A stretch of DNA of 64,000 nucleotides from Sthenelais limicola (Eukaryota; Annelida; Polychaeta; Phyllodocida; Sigalionidae), in the NCBI GenBank assembly GCA_942159475.1, contig OW804096.1:9962871-10026870 (forward strand), given 5' to 3'. How positions within the stretch are numbered: the stretch's first letter is position 1; each line of letters starts with the position of its first letter. The notes beneath the pieces are model-generated. The model ran no database searches. It was not told the DNA's origin and was given only the letters and a program-made list of their open reading frames with translations. A program made the position numbers and the translations under genes. Shown here piece after piece: positions 24,282 through 35,459 of this stretch.

Positions 24282-24427
24282 GAGTCAGATTTTCAGAAAA
24301 TGTACAATTAAACTTCGCCAATCTTCTCAAATAACCCAAATTTCAGGCGAAAATAAAGTTCAAAATACAGTGCAACCTAACCAAACAGATTGTTAGAATC
24401 AATGCAATGCCGAATATACTCGAATTG
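24282..24427 (-). mobile_element. MITE-A copy 16, cut by foldback C copy 3
   Basis: The copy is normal up to ATACTCGAATT and then breaks off where a family C foldback begins. Its right half is missing from the window. Confidence 0.8.
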
Positions 24428-24620
24428 CACAGAGCGGTAAGCGGTAAGCTCTGCAGTAAGCCTTGCAATGGTTTGTGCTGGTTCTGCAGTTGGAGAGGAA
24501 TGATGAGGTCCTGCCTACATGGATCACTGGCCATGTAGGCAGGTCCTCACCACTCCTCACCATCACAGCACCATCGCAAGGCTTACCGCAGAGCTTACCG
24601 CAGCCAGTGGAGACCACCCT
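24428..24620. mobile_element. Foldback family C, copy 3, left end truncated
   Basis: Left arm GGTAAGCTCTGCAG units and right arm GCTTACCGCAGAGC are present. The right terminus is ACCACCCT followed by TAA. Confidence 0.8.
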
Positions 24621-24832
24621 TAAGTAAACACAACTGTAACTCGGGGGATGTCATTAGGTGGTGGCTCAACGATCGCCCTCTATTGAATAATAACACATCA
24701 AAAACAAGAAATGTCATGGTGCGGTATCCTTTTGTCCCTGTCTTCAAGACTACCGAACTAGTCTATACATAGACCCATAGGCTACCTATTAGATTAATGT
24801 CCTGGGATTGCACTAGACTGAGATCGCAAGAC

Positions 24833-24937
24833 TTGCGAAGCCTTGCGATGGTGCTGTGATGGTGAGAAGTGGCGAGGACCTGCCTACATGGCCAGTGAAC
24901 CATGTAGGCAGGATCTCATCATTCCTCTTCATCTGTA
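24833..24937. mobile_element. Foldback family C, copy 4, core only
   Basis: Only the central palindrome remains (GCCTACATGGCCAGTGAACC and neighbours). Both arms are lost. Confidence 0.65.
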
Positions 24938-25014
24938 AGAATATCTCAAAACTAATCTGGAAGTTCAATTAATTAAATCAATTCAAAAGTAACTAATTGT
25001 CTGTTTAAATATAT

Positions 25015-25249
25015 GGGTCACAGTTTCAGAAAATGTACAATTAGCAGCTGTACACATTTAGTAACTTCTGCTAAATTAGGCTGCAATTTGGTCAATACTA
25101 GGAACATTCGAGTATATTTGGCATTGCATTGATTATAGCAATCTGTTTTGTTAGGTTGAAATGTATTTTAAACTTTATTTTCGTCTAAAATTTGGGTTAT
25201 TTGAGAACCTTGGTGAAGTTGAATTGTACATTTTTTGAAAATCTGACCC
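25015..25249 (+). mobile_element. MITE-A copy 17
   Basis: Full-length, with ATAT on both sides. Confidence 0.9.
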
Positions 25250-25308
25250 ATATGAAGCTCGTCTTGTATGAAGAGATAATGAAAACAACGCCAGCAATTT
25301 ATAACATT

Positions 25309-25566
25309 TGTGATGTGTTGCAGGAAAATGAGTCACAAGTCGCAAAAGATGGATTTTGAGATACCATCATATTTGAAAAAATGAGAATAGACCGACTCTA
25401 ATGATTGTAAACATTAGGACCGGTATTAAACATATTTCCATATTTTAGGTTCGATATTTAATTTTTGAAAAAAAAAAAAAGTTTGCAATATTCTAGGTGG
25501 GCTACTACCAGTAAAGTAACTAAATGTACTCCATAAGATGACCTTCAAAACACAAGGATATATTTA
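25309..25566. mobile_element. MITE-B copy 5, right end missing
   Basis: The left terminus TGTGATGTGTTGCAGG and body are present; the right terminus is absent. Confidence 0.75.
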
Positions 25567-25880
25567 ATTGTCTTGAGATTTGATAGATATAGTTATATGA
25601 CTCAATTCTTCCACATAATTCGATGAGCAACAGTTTAATTCAAGTAACTTGGACCAATTTAGAACTTCAAGTTCAGTTAATTCGGAGATAAAATCCGTCC
25701 CCAAAGTGTTTGCAAATAGCTCAATTATGTCCATTGTAAATATCGACAATTGTTTCGCACATCAAGCCAGAGCTGTAGATGTAACCGCTCTGATCACGCT
25801 AATTAATTTAGAGTGGCTACATGTGTCTAAATTGGCCAAGGTGATAATTGTATGATAGAGATGGATCTCAAGGCCATTTG

Positions 25881-25990
25881 TCCCGCTACTTTAGAAGCGG
25901 GAGGAAGTAGCGGGAGGAAGCTGCTTCAATTCAAACATGTTTGATTTGAAACAGCTACTTTCCCGTTACTTCTAAACTAGCAGGAAGTAA
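25881..25990. mobile_element. Small foldback element
   Basis: An imperfect palindrome centred near 25939. CCCGCTACTTTAGAAGCGGG on the left pairs with CCGTTACTTCTAAACTAG on the right, with CAAACATGTTTG at the centre. Confidence 0.6.
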
Positions 25991-26403
25991 TATCAAATCA
26001 AATTGTAATAACAAACAACCTTACGTAGAGGCCGGTGGTACATGCCAAGACGGCTGAATGGAATCTTTTAAAAACAAAAAAAAGTAGAGGCCGGTGTGGA
26101 ATCTTGCTGTTTTTATTTTTGTTTTTATTTTTGTTACTATAATTATGTAACAGGACCAGCTGAAAAACTAGTCTCTAGATTCAATGCTTCTTCCTGAAAA
26201 ATCTTAAATCTAAATCTAATCTTAATGTAAACAAGAAATTTCCGATGTTGTGACCTAACTGAACAGAATTTGAATTATTATACTTCGTGTGTATTGGCCT
26301 AAAATAAAAACTTCGGCTTTTATAAGTAGGACACAATATGTATTGTTTTTATTCCGGGGCTAAATTCTTCTGTATTTGACTCGTTTTCAGTATATGTGTA
26401 TGT

Positions 26404-26407
26404 ATAC

Positions 26408-26440
<33 letters not shown>

Positions 26441-26441
26441 T
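26404..26441. repeat. (TATG)n microsatellite
   Basis: About seven perfect TATG units with related bases before them. Confidence 0.85.
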
Positions 26442-27308
26442 AAGTATAGAATATTTAACGTTTCCAAAGATTACGTGATTTTAAATTAAAAGCGATTTAT
26501 TTTTTTCTAAACTTTGATTCTCGTGATGAAAGGTATCACAACAACTTTTTCAAAAAGAAGGCGTGGCCACAAAATAGCCTGGACTCTCCGCCCAGGCACC
26601 CACCCTCCCTCCATCCCTCCCCCCCCCCCCCCCATCCACCCACCCTCCTCATATCACTTGACGCCCGACCTTGATTGACTCTGACGTTGACTCGAATTAA
26701 AAATGAAGTTGTTGTATCACGACCTGTCAGACAATTATCGTTAAATAGCGTCTCTTGCAAGAATCAGGAGTGAGGATCTTCTTTCAGACTGAGGTGGTAG
26801 TCCAGTTACAGTCAGTCACAGTCAATACTTACTAGGTTCATGTCATGGGACAAAGACGGAGACGGAATTCTATCCTGTGCGCAATAACTGAAATATAACA
26901 ATCTGAAGATTAATTTATATTTTGAAAAAATCTACCAGTTTTAAAAACAGTTTATTTATTATCAAGAGAAGCAAGGTTTAATCCAACGAATCTCAATATG
27001 TCTGACGCCTAAATTCAGGAAGAAATCCGCAGTTATTCAGGAAGATTATCCAATATATTTGTAAGAATATTAACTCCGACTCTTGAACTCTGGATCACAA
27101 AGCTAGGTGTGGAATTCTGATTTCAGGACATTTTCAGGAAATCGCTTGAAAAATTAAGAAAAAAAAGTTTGGGCAAGTCTCCAGTACAACTTCGGACTTC
27201 TGGATCTTAAGGCCAATTGTTCGCTGTACCTTGAAACAAAAAGAAATTAGGACACCTCATTTTACTGAGAAGAAAACAAACAAAACACAGGAAAAAAATC
27301 AGATAAAA

Positions 27309-28364
27309 ATGAATACAACCCAAGGATTGATAACAAAAGGAGATCTCTTAGATAAGGAGGCGAGCACAAATGTATCAACTCTCTCTCCATGGAACATCAC
27401 AGGAAGTCAAACCAACACAACATACGCACCATGGACCAGGCCGCCAGATGCACCAGAAATACCAGAAATTGTTGACATCATAGCTTTTGCTGTGCGAGCA
27501 GTGTGGTCCATACTCTCCTTTTGTGGTAACCTCCTCACCATGATAGCAGTTTACAAGTACCATCACTTGAGGACAAACACCAACACCCTCATCTGCAGTC
27601 TTGCTGGGGCAGATTTCCTGTCCACTTTTCTGGTACCCATTGCAGTTCTTCGACACGTATTCCGACATACTCAAGCATATATACCATCCTGTTTAGTTGA
27701 GCAGTCATTCAGTTTCTTCGTGACCGTGATGAACTTGCACACTCTTCTCTACATCGCGATTGATCGTTACATCTTTATCGCCATTCCCCTGCGATACAAC
27801 CATTTTGTGACATTTGAGCGGACAGTTGGGTTAGTTATAGTGACGTGGATATATGTCTTCATAAGCAGCCCGTTGTATATGACACTTGGCAACAGATTGA
27901 CCATGGACACACCTTGCAAATTTGCATACTTTGTTGAGCCCCATGTGTATAACTACTATATGGTGCCAGTTTTGTTAGTTGGCATTATTCTAACCATAAC
28001 CTTCCATCTTGCAGTTGCTAGAATAGCTTATACCCAGAGCCGAGCTATCGCAGCTATGAATCAACCTTTTGATACCCTTGAGGCAGCCTCTAACAGGCGA
28101 CAGAGGAAGATTGCACGAATGATCTCTATGGTGTGTGGGGGTTATCTTCTCGCTTTGTTGCCACAGTTTGGGATTAGTTTAATCAACAGATATAATCCCA
28201 GTGTGGCAGGGGTGTTGCTGGAGAGGTTCATAGTGCTCATATTCTGGGCTAACACTTGGTGGAATCCATTCATTTATGCTTGGAGAGATGAAGACTTTCG
28301 TAAGGCCTTCAAAAAGGAATTGAAAAAGTTGAAAAATATAGTATGTTGTAATGACATTGATTGA
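27309..28364 (+). CDS. Rhodopsin-family (class A) G-protein-coupled receptor, orphan
   Basis: A single-exon receptor of 351 residues from the ATG at 27309; the open frame extends 26 codons upstream to a TTG, which I do not use. The N-terminal tail of about 53 residues has three N-glycosylation sites (NVS 21, NIT 29, NTT 36) and no signal peptide. Helix 1 carries GNLLT, helix 2 LAGADFL, helix 3 ends in AIDRYIFI near 150, helix 4 has TWIY, helix 5 MVPVLLVG, and helix 7 the NPFIY box near 319, followed by an amphipathic helix 8 (DFRKAFKKELKK). Helix 6 reads YLLALLPQF, keeping the proline but not the usual CWxP. The tail ends with a CC pair that could be palmitoylated. The ligand cannot be named; amine-, melatonin- or peptide-like orphan groups are possible. 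Intronless receptors of this type are abundant in echinoderms, cephalochordates and lophotrochozoans. It should act in the plasma membrane through G proteins. Confidence 0.9.
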   Translation: MNTTQGLITKGDLLDKEASTNVSTLSPWNITGSQTNTTYAPWTRPPDAPEIPEIVDIIAFAVRAVWSILSFCGNLLTMIAVYKYHHLRTNTNTLICSLAGADFLSTFLVPIAVLRHVFRHTQAYIPSCLVEQSFSFFVTVMNLHTLLYIAIDRYIFIAIPLRYNHFVTFERTVGLVIVTWIYVFISSPLYMTLGNRLTMDTPCKFAYFVEPHVYNYYMVPVLLVGIILTITFHLAVARIAYTQSRAIAAMNQPFDTLEAASNRRQRKIARMISMVCGGYLLALLPQFGISLINRYNPSVAGVLLERFIVLIFWANTWWNPFIYAWRDEDFRKAFKKELKKLKNIVCCNDID

Positions 28365-28404
28365 ATAAGAGTTGGAATAGGAGTCTGACAGGAGAGCTGT
28401 ATGT

Positions 28405-28813
28405 AGGTCAGATTTTTTTAGAATGTACAATTGCGAAATTACCGACCTTTGCACATTATACTGGATGGGTATTGCAAACATAGATATGGATTGGTATGCT
28501 AGTAAATGAACATTTAATCCTTATAAGGAAGTAGTTTTTATTTGGAAATTGAGTTTTTATATCCTGAGTTATTGAGGACTTAAAGAGCTACTACTTCATT
28601 TGATACCGGGCATACCCTAAAAAAAGATCACTTTGTCTCAACCACCATAAAAACTAACATATTTAATTTTTTTCAGTATAATTGGTGTTTTGATGTGGTT
28701 GGAACATCTATGATAAGAGTCAGGAGGAATATGAGTTTATAATTATTAATTCTTTTTTCAATCCTCCTAATCCTCACAAAATCTCAATTGTACATTCTAA
28801 AAAGAATTGACCC
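28405..28813. mobile_element. MITE-A copy 18, longer diverged relative
   Basis: The ends AGGTCAGATTTTTTTAGAATG and its near-complement GACCC are clearly related to MITE-A, and ATGT flanks both sides. At 409 bp the interior shares little with the others, so this may be a separate subfamily. It begins 40 bases after the receptor stop codon. Confidence 0.75.
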
Positions 28814-29396
28814 ATGTATACATGTGCATTATAGCGACACTTGGTTAATTCCATCGTTGTTGTTATAAATTAGTTGCGCTCTGAAGAAGAGGGGTAAACA
28901 AGAACACATGGCCTAATTTTTTTAAATGTTTTATTAAAGATTGTCAAACCCCATTATCAAGGTAGACTTCCGTCGTGGAGAGGAGTACAGGTGAATATGA
29001 CAGACATCGGGTTACTAGCAACCCCAGTCAGCAGACAGGAAATACTATGGAAAGCCATTTGTATACATTACAGAAGTAAGAATAGCTAGAGGAAAAGGCT
29101 GCAGAATGGGAATTTTATTTCCAGTTCAGCCGTGGGATAGCGCTCAACCCACAATCTTTCTATTCTTCTAATCCCTTACATTTTAGGCAGTTGATAGTCT
29201 TCTTTTTTCCATTTGCTGATTGGCCGTGACAAGTTCTTAAACAGCATAATGCATCTTCCCTTTTGAGCAGTAAATATTCTTTTGTATTTTCGTTGATGTA
29301 AGCGGTCGGCTGAAAATGGAAGTCCAACTCAAGTAAAAGTGATCTGTATGAGTAAAACTGTCCCGGCCAGCCCAACAAACAGAGACTAAAGTATAT
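28814..29396. other. Non-coding stretch
   Basis: No feature recognised. Confidence 0.4.
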
Positions 29397-29631
29397 GGGT
29401 CAGATTTTCAGAAAATGTACAATTGGCAGCTCTATTCAATTAGTAAATTCTGCTAAATTAGGCTGCAATTTGGCCAATACTATGTAAATTCGGGTATATT
29501 CGGCATTGCATTGATTCTAGCAGACTGTTTGGTTAAGTTGAACTGTATTTTGAACTTTATTTTCGTGTGAAGTTTGGGTTATTTGAGAGGATTGGTGAAG
29601 GCCAATTGTACATTTTCTGAAAATCTGACCC
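29397..29631 (+). mobile_element. MITE-A copy 19
   Basis: Full-length, with ATAT on both sides. Confidence 0.9.
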
Positions 29632-29904
29632 ATATTAGAGAATTAATTAAACCGTTATCTTTATTACCATTATAATCATTAGTTATCCATATTCATAATT
29701 CATATTAATAAGGTTATGCCTTGTTACGTTATCATAGAAGGCCAGGTATGACATGATAATTTCCTGATCAAGATTTAAACCACATTTGTGATGTTTTACA
29801 CAGTAATGATGAATAGATGGTAATGATGGTAACACAAATTATATATCTTACATAGTCGAATGGATTGGATAATAGTGGTGAAAACGTCAGGATATCCGAT
29901 ATAA

Positions 29905-30140
29905 GGGTCAGATTTTCAGAAAATGTACAATTGGCAGCTTATCATATTTAGTAATTTCTGCTAAATTCTGCTACGAAAATGATAAATTTGGGGTATATCT
30001 GAGTATATTTGGTATCGCATTGATTTAAAGTATCTGTTCTGTTATGTTAAACTGCATTTTTAAGCTCATTTTGTCTTAAACGTGGGTTATTTGAGAGAAT
30101 TGGTGATGGTGAATTGTACATTTTTTTAAAAATCTGACCC
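29905..30140 (+). mobile_element. MITE-A copy 20
   Basis: Full-length, with ATAA on both sides, one of the clearer non-palindromic target duplications. Confidence 0.9.
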
Positions 30141-30187
30141 ATAAGCATAATCATTCAACCTTCAAAGTGTGTAGTGTTTTACCATTA

Positions 30188-30265
30188 AGGGCCTAGTCCG
30201 CTACGTGCAAAAGAGTCCTCTGCGGCGCAAAATCGCATGAGAATCGGCTTAGTGGACTAGGCCCT
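30188..30265. mobile_element. Foldback family D, copy 1
   Basis: A 78-bp short form. AGGGCCTAGTCC opposes GGACTAGGCCCT, with CAAAATCGCATGAGAATC inside. Confidence 0.8.
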
Positions 30266-30375
30266 ATACTGTGAGTTTCCTGATTCCTCCCAATATTATG
30301 GAAAGGGTGCTGTGGGTTCGGCTGGAGAGCAATGATATTGTAATTCATAATATTACATTAAGGATATATCGCTGG

Positions 30376-30660
30376 ACTTTAATTAGAAGACTTTAATTGG
30401 AAAATTAGAAGCTAAGCATAAAACCACAGAAATGTTCATACAGGTCCACTTCGTAACCTAATTATATATTTCTATATTTTATCGTAGGTATTAGTCGAAG
30501 TAGAAACTTGATTCTATGTATCCTTTGTGTCACACAAGAAATCTTTATTATCGTAGTTCATCAGATGAGGACAAAGGGGCCCTTGTACCAAGATGTTAAT
30601 CGCCCCGGATGGTGCTGCTTTGTTGACATATTGAATAAAGTTGTTTAAAAAAAAAAAAAA
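30376..30660 (+). mobile_element. Retroposon insertion with poly(A) tail
   Basis: The segment ends ATTGAATAAAGTTGTTT and about 14 A. ATATATCGCTGG occurs just before it (30364-30375) and just after the tail (30663-30674), a 12-bp target duplication. No ORF is seen, so it is either a 5'-truncated LINE or a SINE. Confidence 0.75.
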
Positions 30661-30811
30661 GAATATATCGCTGGCAGTACTAAGTTTTCTCTTTTAGTTG
30701 ACGAAAGTAATGCTCTCTTATTCTGACAATAGTGTTGCCTTTAGCCTATTCAGGAATGAAGATTGGATGTGAGGCAAAAGACACATTGCTGCATGGCCGA
30801 ACCCTGTATAA

Positions 30812-30920
30812 AGGGCCTAGTTCACTAAGCCGATTCTCATGCGATTCTCACAGAATTTAGTGCAAAAGAGTCCTCTGCGGTGCAAAATCGCATGAGAATC
30901 GGCTTGGTGGACTAGGGCCT
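30812..30920. mobile_element. Foldback family D, copy 2
   Basis: A 109-bp element with ends AGGGCCTAGTTCACTAAGCC and its complement, flanked by TAA on both sides, as in PIF/Harbinger-type insertions. Confidence 0.85.
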
Positions 30921-30939
30921 TAAGGCCGAACAGGAGTAA

Positions 30940-31048
30940 AGGGCCCAGTCCACCAAACCGATTCGCATGGGATTTTGTACTGCAGAGGGCCCTTTTCCAC
31001 TAGGTTCTATGAGAATTGTATGAGAATCGGCTTAGTGGACAAGGGCCT
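30940..31048. mobile_element. Foldback family D, copy 3
   Basis: A 109-bp copy lying 19 bp after copy 2, in inverted orientation of the core. Flanks are TAA and ATA. Confidence 0.8.
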
Positions 31049-31154
31049 ATAGTTCGTCAATTTTGTGCTTCAATTGAATGTACTTTAAATCAATATTTCT
31101 TGAATAAGTGTAATGAATTGGAGCGAAAGCTATAGCACCACCATACATTTCAAA

Positions 31155-31487
31155 TAGGGGAGTTGCATGTCTCACTGCGCAAGTCTGTCACAGTGCATGC
31201 TGGGACGGATTCAGTTCAAATCTAACATACAAATATTTGACAACATTTCTATCAAAAATTGCAAAAATGTTTTCACCAATATGAGAGCAAATCTAAATTA
31301 TCAATGAAAACCAATGGCATGATCGGAAAGATGAAAGCTTGTTCTTTGGAAACATGTATACTATTATAGATATTAGCATTAGACCATTGATAAATAGTCC
31401 ATGCTGGCATGTTTTCAATTGATAAATAGAATTTAGACTGTACCATTACACGCATAATTCCATGCGAATCGAGATTCAAATCCCCTA
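31155..31487. repeat. Repeat family F, copy 2
   Basis: The ends TAGGGGAGTTGCATG and CAAATCCCCTA form a short inverted repeat; the target dinucleotide may be TA. Confidence 0.8.
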
Positions 31488-31876
31488 TTATAGAGAAAAG
31501 GGTGAGCCGCCAAGATAGTGCTGTCCCATGTTCAAGTGGGCCGATTTTGATATTGATTGAATAATCATGTTAATCCGGGATAACATCTGCTGGTTTTCAA
31601 TTTCCCAGGCTATTTTGCGATCATGTCTATAAAGTCACTGATCTAGTCGATTTAAGATTTTATTGATAGAACTATGTGATATTCTGCAACTATGTCTGAG
31701 AAATGGAAAGTGTGAATAAAGGGAATTTAAACATATTATTTAATGAAAGGGCTAGTTCAAGACAAGGTTAATCAATTTGCACAAATACGCTACTATATTG
31801 ATGAAAATGTTGCTAGGCTTATTGTGAAATCTCATGTAGTCTCACTCACTGAATATGGCTTGTTAATGCATAATAT
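31488..31876. other. Non-coding stretch
   Basis: No gene recognised. Confidence 0.4.
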
Positions 31877-32100
31877 GGATCAGATCTTCAGAAAATGCAC
31901 AATCTACATTTCTACACATCTCTCAAATTCTGCTAAATTAGAGTGAAAATTGATTAATAGTAGGTATATCTGAGTGTATTCTCTATTGTATTTATTCAGT
32001 AAATCTGTCTGGTTATGTTGAACCGTATTTTGAACCTGTAATTTGGGTTATTTGAGAGGATTGGTGAAGGTGAATTTTACATTTTCTGAAAACTTGACCC
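31877..32100 (+). mobile_element. MITE-A copy 21
   Basis: Diverged subtype with a short internal deletion and ATAT on both sides. Confidence 0.85.
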
Positions 32101-32180
32101 ATATGGGTTATGGCAACATCATTAACAAAGTAAAAACTACTTTAAATAGGACAATACGTTTAGTATTCACCAATCAGAAT

Positions 32181-32485
32181 TGTGATGTGTTTCAGGAAAA
32201 TGAGTCATAAGTCGCAAAAACTGAACTTTGAGATACCATTATATTTGAAAAGATGAGATCAAGCCGATTCCAATGATAATGATAGTAAACACTAGACAAT
32301 TTAATATGTATTTCTATATTTTAAGTTTGATATATTTATTTTTGAAAAATAAAGTTTGCAATGTTTCTGGCTGGGTAATTAGCAGTAAAGTAACTAAACA
32401 TCATCAATATCAAGGCCTTCAAAACGCGAGGATATATTTAGTATGATGTCCTGAAATTTGGTACATAGGTTCATATGATTCAGTG
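32181..32485. mobile_element. MITE-B copy 6, right end missing
   Basis: The left terminus is intact (TGTGATGTGTTTCAGG). The copy fades out near 32485 after GGTTCATATGATT. Confidence 0.75.
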
Positions 32486-33029
32486 TGCTAGACGACGAGG
32501 CGCCAGTGGCCATCCAAGAGATTGCCTAATTCTCCCCTTTGACAACAGGACGCGCCACCGTTTCTCGGAACGGCTAAATTGGACTAGGAAAGTTGGCTAC
32601 TTCACCCGATTTCGTATGTTTTCGCAGTCAACGGGAAAAAAGAATTACGGATTTGTCATCCTTAACATGTTTGAGAATGAAATAGTCGGGGTTCATAGTG
32701 TCTATATTGTACTGGTAATGCACATAGGCTGATTTCCCAATGCATGTCTACCAGCTCCCAATGCATAAGCCTTCTTCCACGCACTCGGCCGTACTCGTGT
32801 AAACCTGCACTACAAGCGCTGGGTACTGCTGCACTATAGGAGCAGCAGTACCCAGCTTTTAACAGTAGGGTGTGTGTGGGGGGGGGGGGGAGGGGGGGGG
32901 GGAGGGGGGGGGGGTAGCGTTATATACTATAAAGCCATTCCCATTCTCATTCCCATCAAATTGTGACGATAGTCCTACTTGCCACACACACATCTGGACC
33001 CCCGAGAAATTAGAACCAGAATATTTCGG
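32486..33029. other. Non-coding stretch with G-tracts
   Basis: Runs of G at 32878-32914 could form a quadruplex. A short inverted repeat around GCTGGGTACTGCTGC lies near 32817-32860. No gene recognised. Confidence 0.45.
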
Positions 33030-33091
33030 AAAGGTCACTTTAAAAAATATAAATTTTGCGACTTGTGACTCATTTTCTTAAAACACATCAC
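33030..33091. mobile_element. MITE-B fragment, right end
   Basis: About 60 bp ending TTAAAACACATCACA. Confidence 0.65.
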
Positions 33092-33215
33092 AATTGTTCT
33101 CTCATGGTGCAATATGGCACCAGGGGGAGTCATTGATCCGTGCTCACCTACATACCCCACCTATCTACAAACCCTAAAACCCTCTACTTCCTCCTCCGCC
33201 TTCTCTCTCCTACCT

Positions 33216-33325
33216 GGGTCAGATTTTCAGAAAATATAGAATTGGCAGCTGTACACATTTAGTAAATTGTGCTAAATTAGTCTGCAATTTGGTCAATACT
33301 AGGTAAATTCGAGTATATTCGGTAA
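33216..33325 (+). mobile_element. MITE-A copy 22, left half only
   Basis: The copy runs from GGGTCAGATTTTCAG to GAGTATATTCGG and then breaks off. Confidence 0.8.
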
Positions 33326-33571
33326 ATTAGATGGCATAGACCGCAGAGTTATAGGTATATGTGATGTGTATATTAATTAGCTACAGCATGACTGAGAAAA
33401 GTGTAAATGCATAATGTCCTTGCTAAATAAAAATCTTATACAAATGAACACACGTTGATTTCTTAGTGGTGTCTGGCAATACTACATTGTCTATATAATA
33501 ATAAAGCTAAATAATATATTATTAATAATTCAATAATTAATATATTAATCAACGTGTTGTTGTTGTGATTA

Positions 33572-33918
33572 TAGGGGATTTGCATGTGCCACTGCGCATG
33601 TCTGTCACAGTGCATGCTGGGATGGATTCTGAGGAAATCTGACATACAAACATTTGGCAACATTTTTATCGGAAATTGAAAGAATATTTTGTACCAATAT
33701 CATAGCTTTTATCAATGATCTATGACAACCAAATGCATGAAGGGAAAGATGGAGGCTTGTGCTATGGAAACATGTATAACACATGGATATTGACATTAGA
33801 GCAGTGATAAATATCCCAGGCTGAACATGGCATGTTTTCTATCGATTTTACACTGTACCATTAGTCCCATAATTCCATGCAAATAAAGATTCAAAATGGC
33901 GGCTATGCAAACCCCCTA
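33572..33918. repeat. Repeat family F, copy 3
   Basis: The most complete copy at 347 bp, TAGGGGATTTGCATG to ACCCCCTA. It ends with AAAATGGCGGC-like bases, a YY1-like string carried by the repeat. Confidence 0.8.
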
Positions 33919-34556
33919 TTGCCTATGTTCTTTCCATTGAGTCGATGAGTTAGTGTTGCACTTTTGTGATATCGCCTGATATCATTCACGATGTGTGCGA
34001 GCTTGTAGGTTCCAGAATCAAATATGGCGATGGTAACCATGCCGCCAAGGTCATAGACCGGGGTTGTTTCCGGTTTGGAATATATGTCCATACCCTTTGG
34101 ACATATAGACAGACATATGTATAATATATGGGTAGAAGGGTTTCTTTGTTTGATGTTCTCGGAATTTGTTGTTTTACCAACCGTTTCTCAGACCTGTAGA
34201 GTTCCGTCCACCCTCTCCGAAGGACGACATATGTGGTTTGTGAAGGTATCGGGGGTGAAAATGTGATTTTGAAGCCCTTTTTAGTTTTTTAGTTGTGTTC
34301 TATACAACTATTTTAGCCCAGGAAAGCCCCTGTTAGAGAAGGAGGAGAGGCAGTGAGAGAGGAGGGGAGAGACAGTTAGATGAAGACGGTGACTGTCCGG
34401 AGGATGAGTACTTTGCAAGTATTTAATATGGATAGTGGGGGAAAGAACTAATCTCCGAATCAAAGGTATTGGGTGGATAATAGGGAGATATAGCAACCAA
34501 AACACACTACACAACACTAACAAATCAACTAACTATTAGTACATTATTACCGTTGT
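33919..34556. other. Non-coding stretch
   Basis: Several short frames overlap on both strands; none is convincing. Confidence 0.4.
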
Positions 34557-34620
34557 GGGGAGATCTCGAGAGGCCTGCAATGCAGATGCCCTCAGCCTAT
34601 AGCCTCTCGAGATATCCCTA
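34557..34620. repeat. Hairpin-forming inverted repeat
   Basis: GGGGAGATCTCGAGAGGC opposes GCCTCTCGAGATATCCC with a loop of about 28 bases. Confidence 0.6.
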
Positions 34621-34908
34621 AAGATCCAAACAAACCTAATGACAGGTGCAGCTCTGATAAATCCAAATTATTGTCAGTTCTTTTTACACTCCTTTACTTT
34701 CCTTTTTTCTTATTATTCTCTCTTTTTTCTCTTATTTTATTTCTAATGACCAGGTCTTCTTTCTATCCTCATGTTCCTTGCTCTTCTTTTCTCGTTTGTT
34801 ATCCAGCTCGTCTCTCCATCTTTGTTATCTTGTCTTGTATCTGCTCATATCTCATCCTATCTCCTCATGTTTCACTTTCTCTGTGTCGGTCTTTCTTCCT
34901 TCATACAT

Positions 34909-35143
34909 GGGTCAGATTTTCAGAAAATGTACAATTGGCAGCTGTACACATTTAGTAAATTCTGCTGAATTAGGCTGAAATTTGGTCAATACTTGGTAAA
35001 TTCGAGTATATTCAGCATTGCATTGATTCTAGCAATCTGTTTGGTTAGGTTGGACTGTATTTTGAACGTGATTTATGTATTAAATTTGGGTTATTTTAGA
35101 AGATTGGCGAAGTTGAATTGTACATTTTCTGAAAATCTGACCC
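34909..35143 (+). mobile_element. MITE-A copy 23
   Basis: Full-length, with ACAT on both sides. It is preceded by a pyrimidine-rich stretch that gives a spurious Ser/Leu/Phe-rich frame. Confidence 0.9.
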
Positions 35144-35407
35144 ACATATGTGACTGTAGTGGGTCCATTTTGGTTTGAGACGTGCTTGCCAGTTGCCAGC
35201 ATTGATGATCGCTATCACAGGCCACAGGTCAGTGGGTGGTCGCCCATCCATGTCCTGTGGTTACCCTGATAAATCAGGCCCAGAAACACTGACAGCTGTG
35301 GAGGTTGTGACATAAGTGACTACATGTGAGGTGTCAGGTGTTCAGAACCCCACCGATATACCGTCATGTACCGTCATATATTAGATCAGCAAATCATAAC
35401 CAAAAAC

Positions 35408-35459
35408 TTTTGGAAACATCAATTTTGCGTTTTGTGACTTATTTTCCTGAAACACAGCA
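35408..35459. mobile_element. MITE-B fragment, right end
   Basis: About 50 bp ending CCTGAAACACAGCACA. Confidence 0.65.

Larger units (their letters stand above)
25567..27308. other. Upstream region of the receptor gene
   Basis: No exon recognised. It contains a foldback at 25881, a TATG microsatellite at 26404-26441 and a C-tract near 26615. The receptor's 5' untranslated region and promoter must lie here or farther upstream, but I see no clear core promoter. Confidence 0.4.

Noticed and set aside
32475..32732. 85-codon frame after a MITE-B copy
   Set aside because: No ATG-supported homology or domain; likely chance.
34671..34955. Ser/Leu/Phe-rich frame resembling a membrane protein
   Set aside because: It comes from a pyrimidine-rich tract and ends inside MITE-A copy 23.
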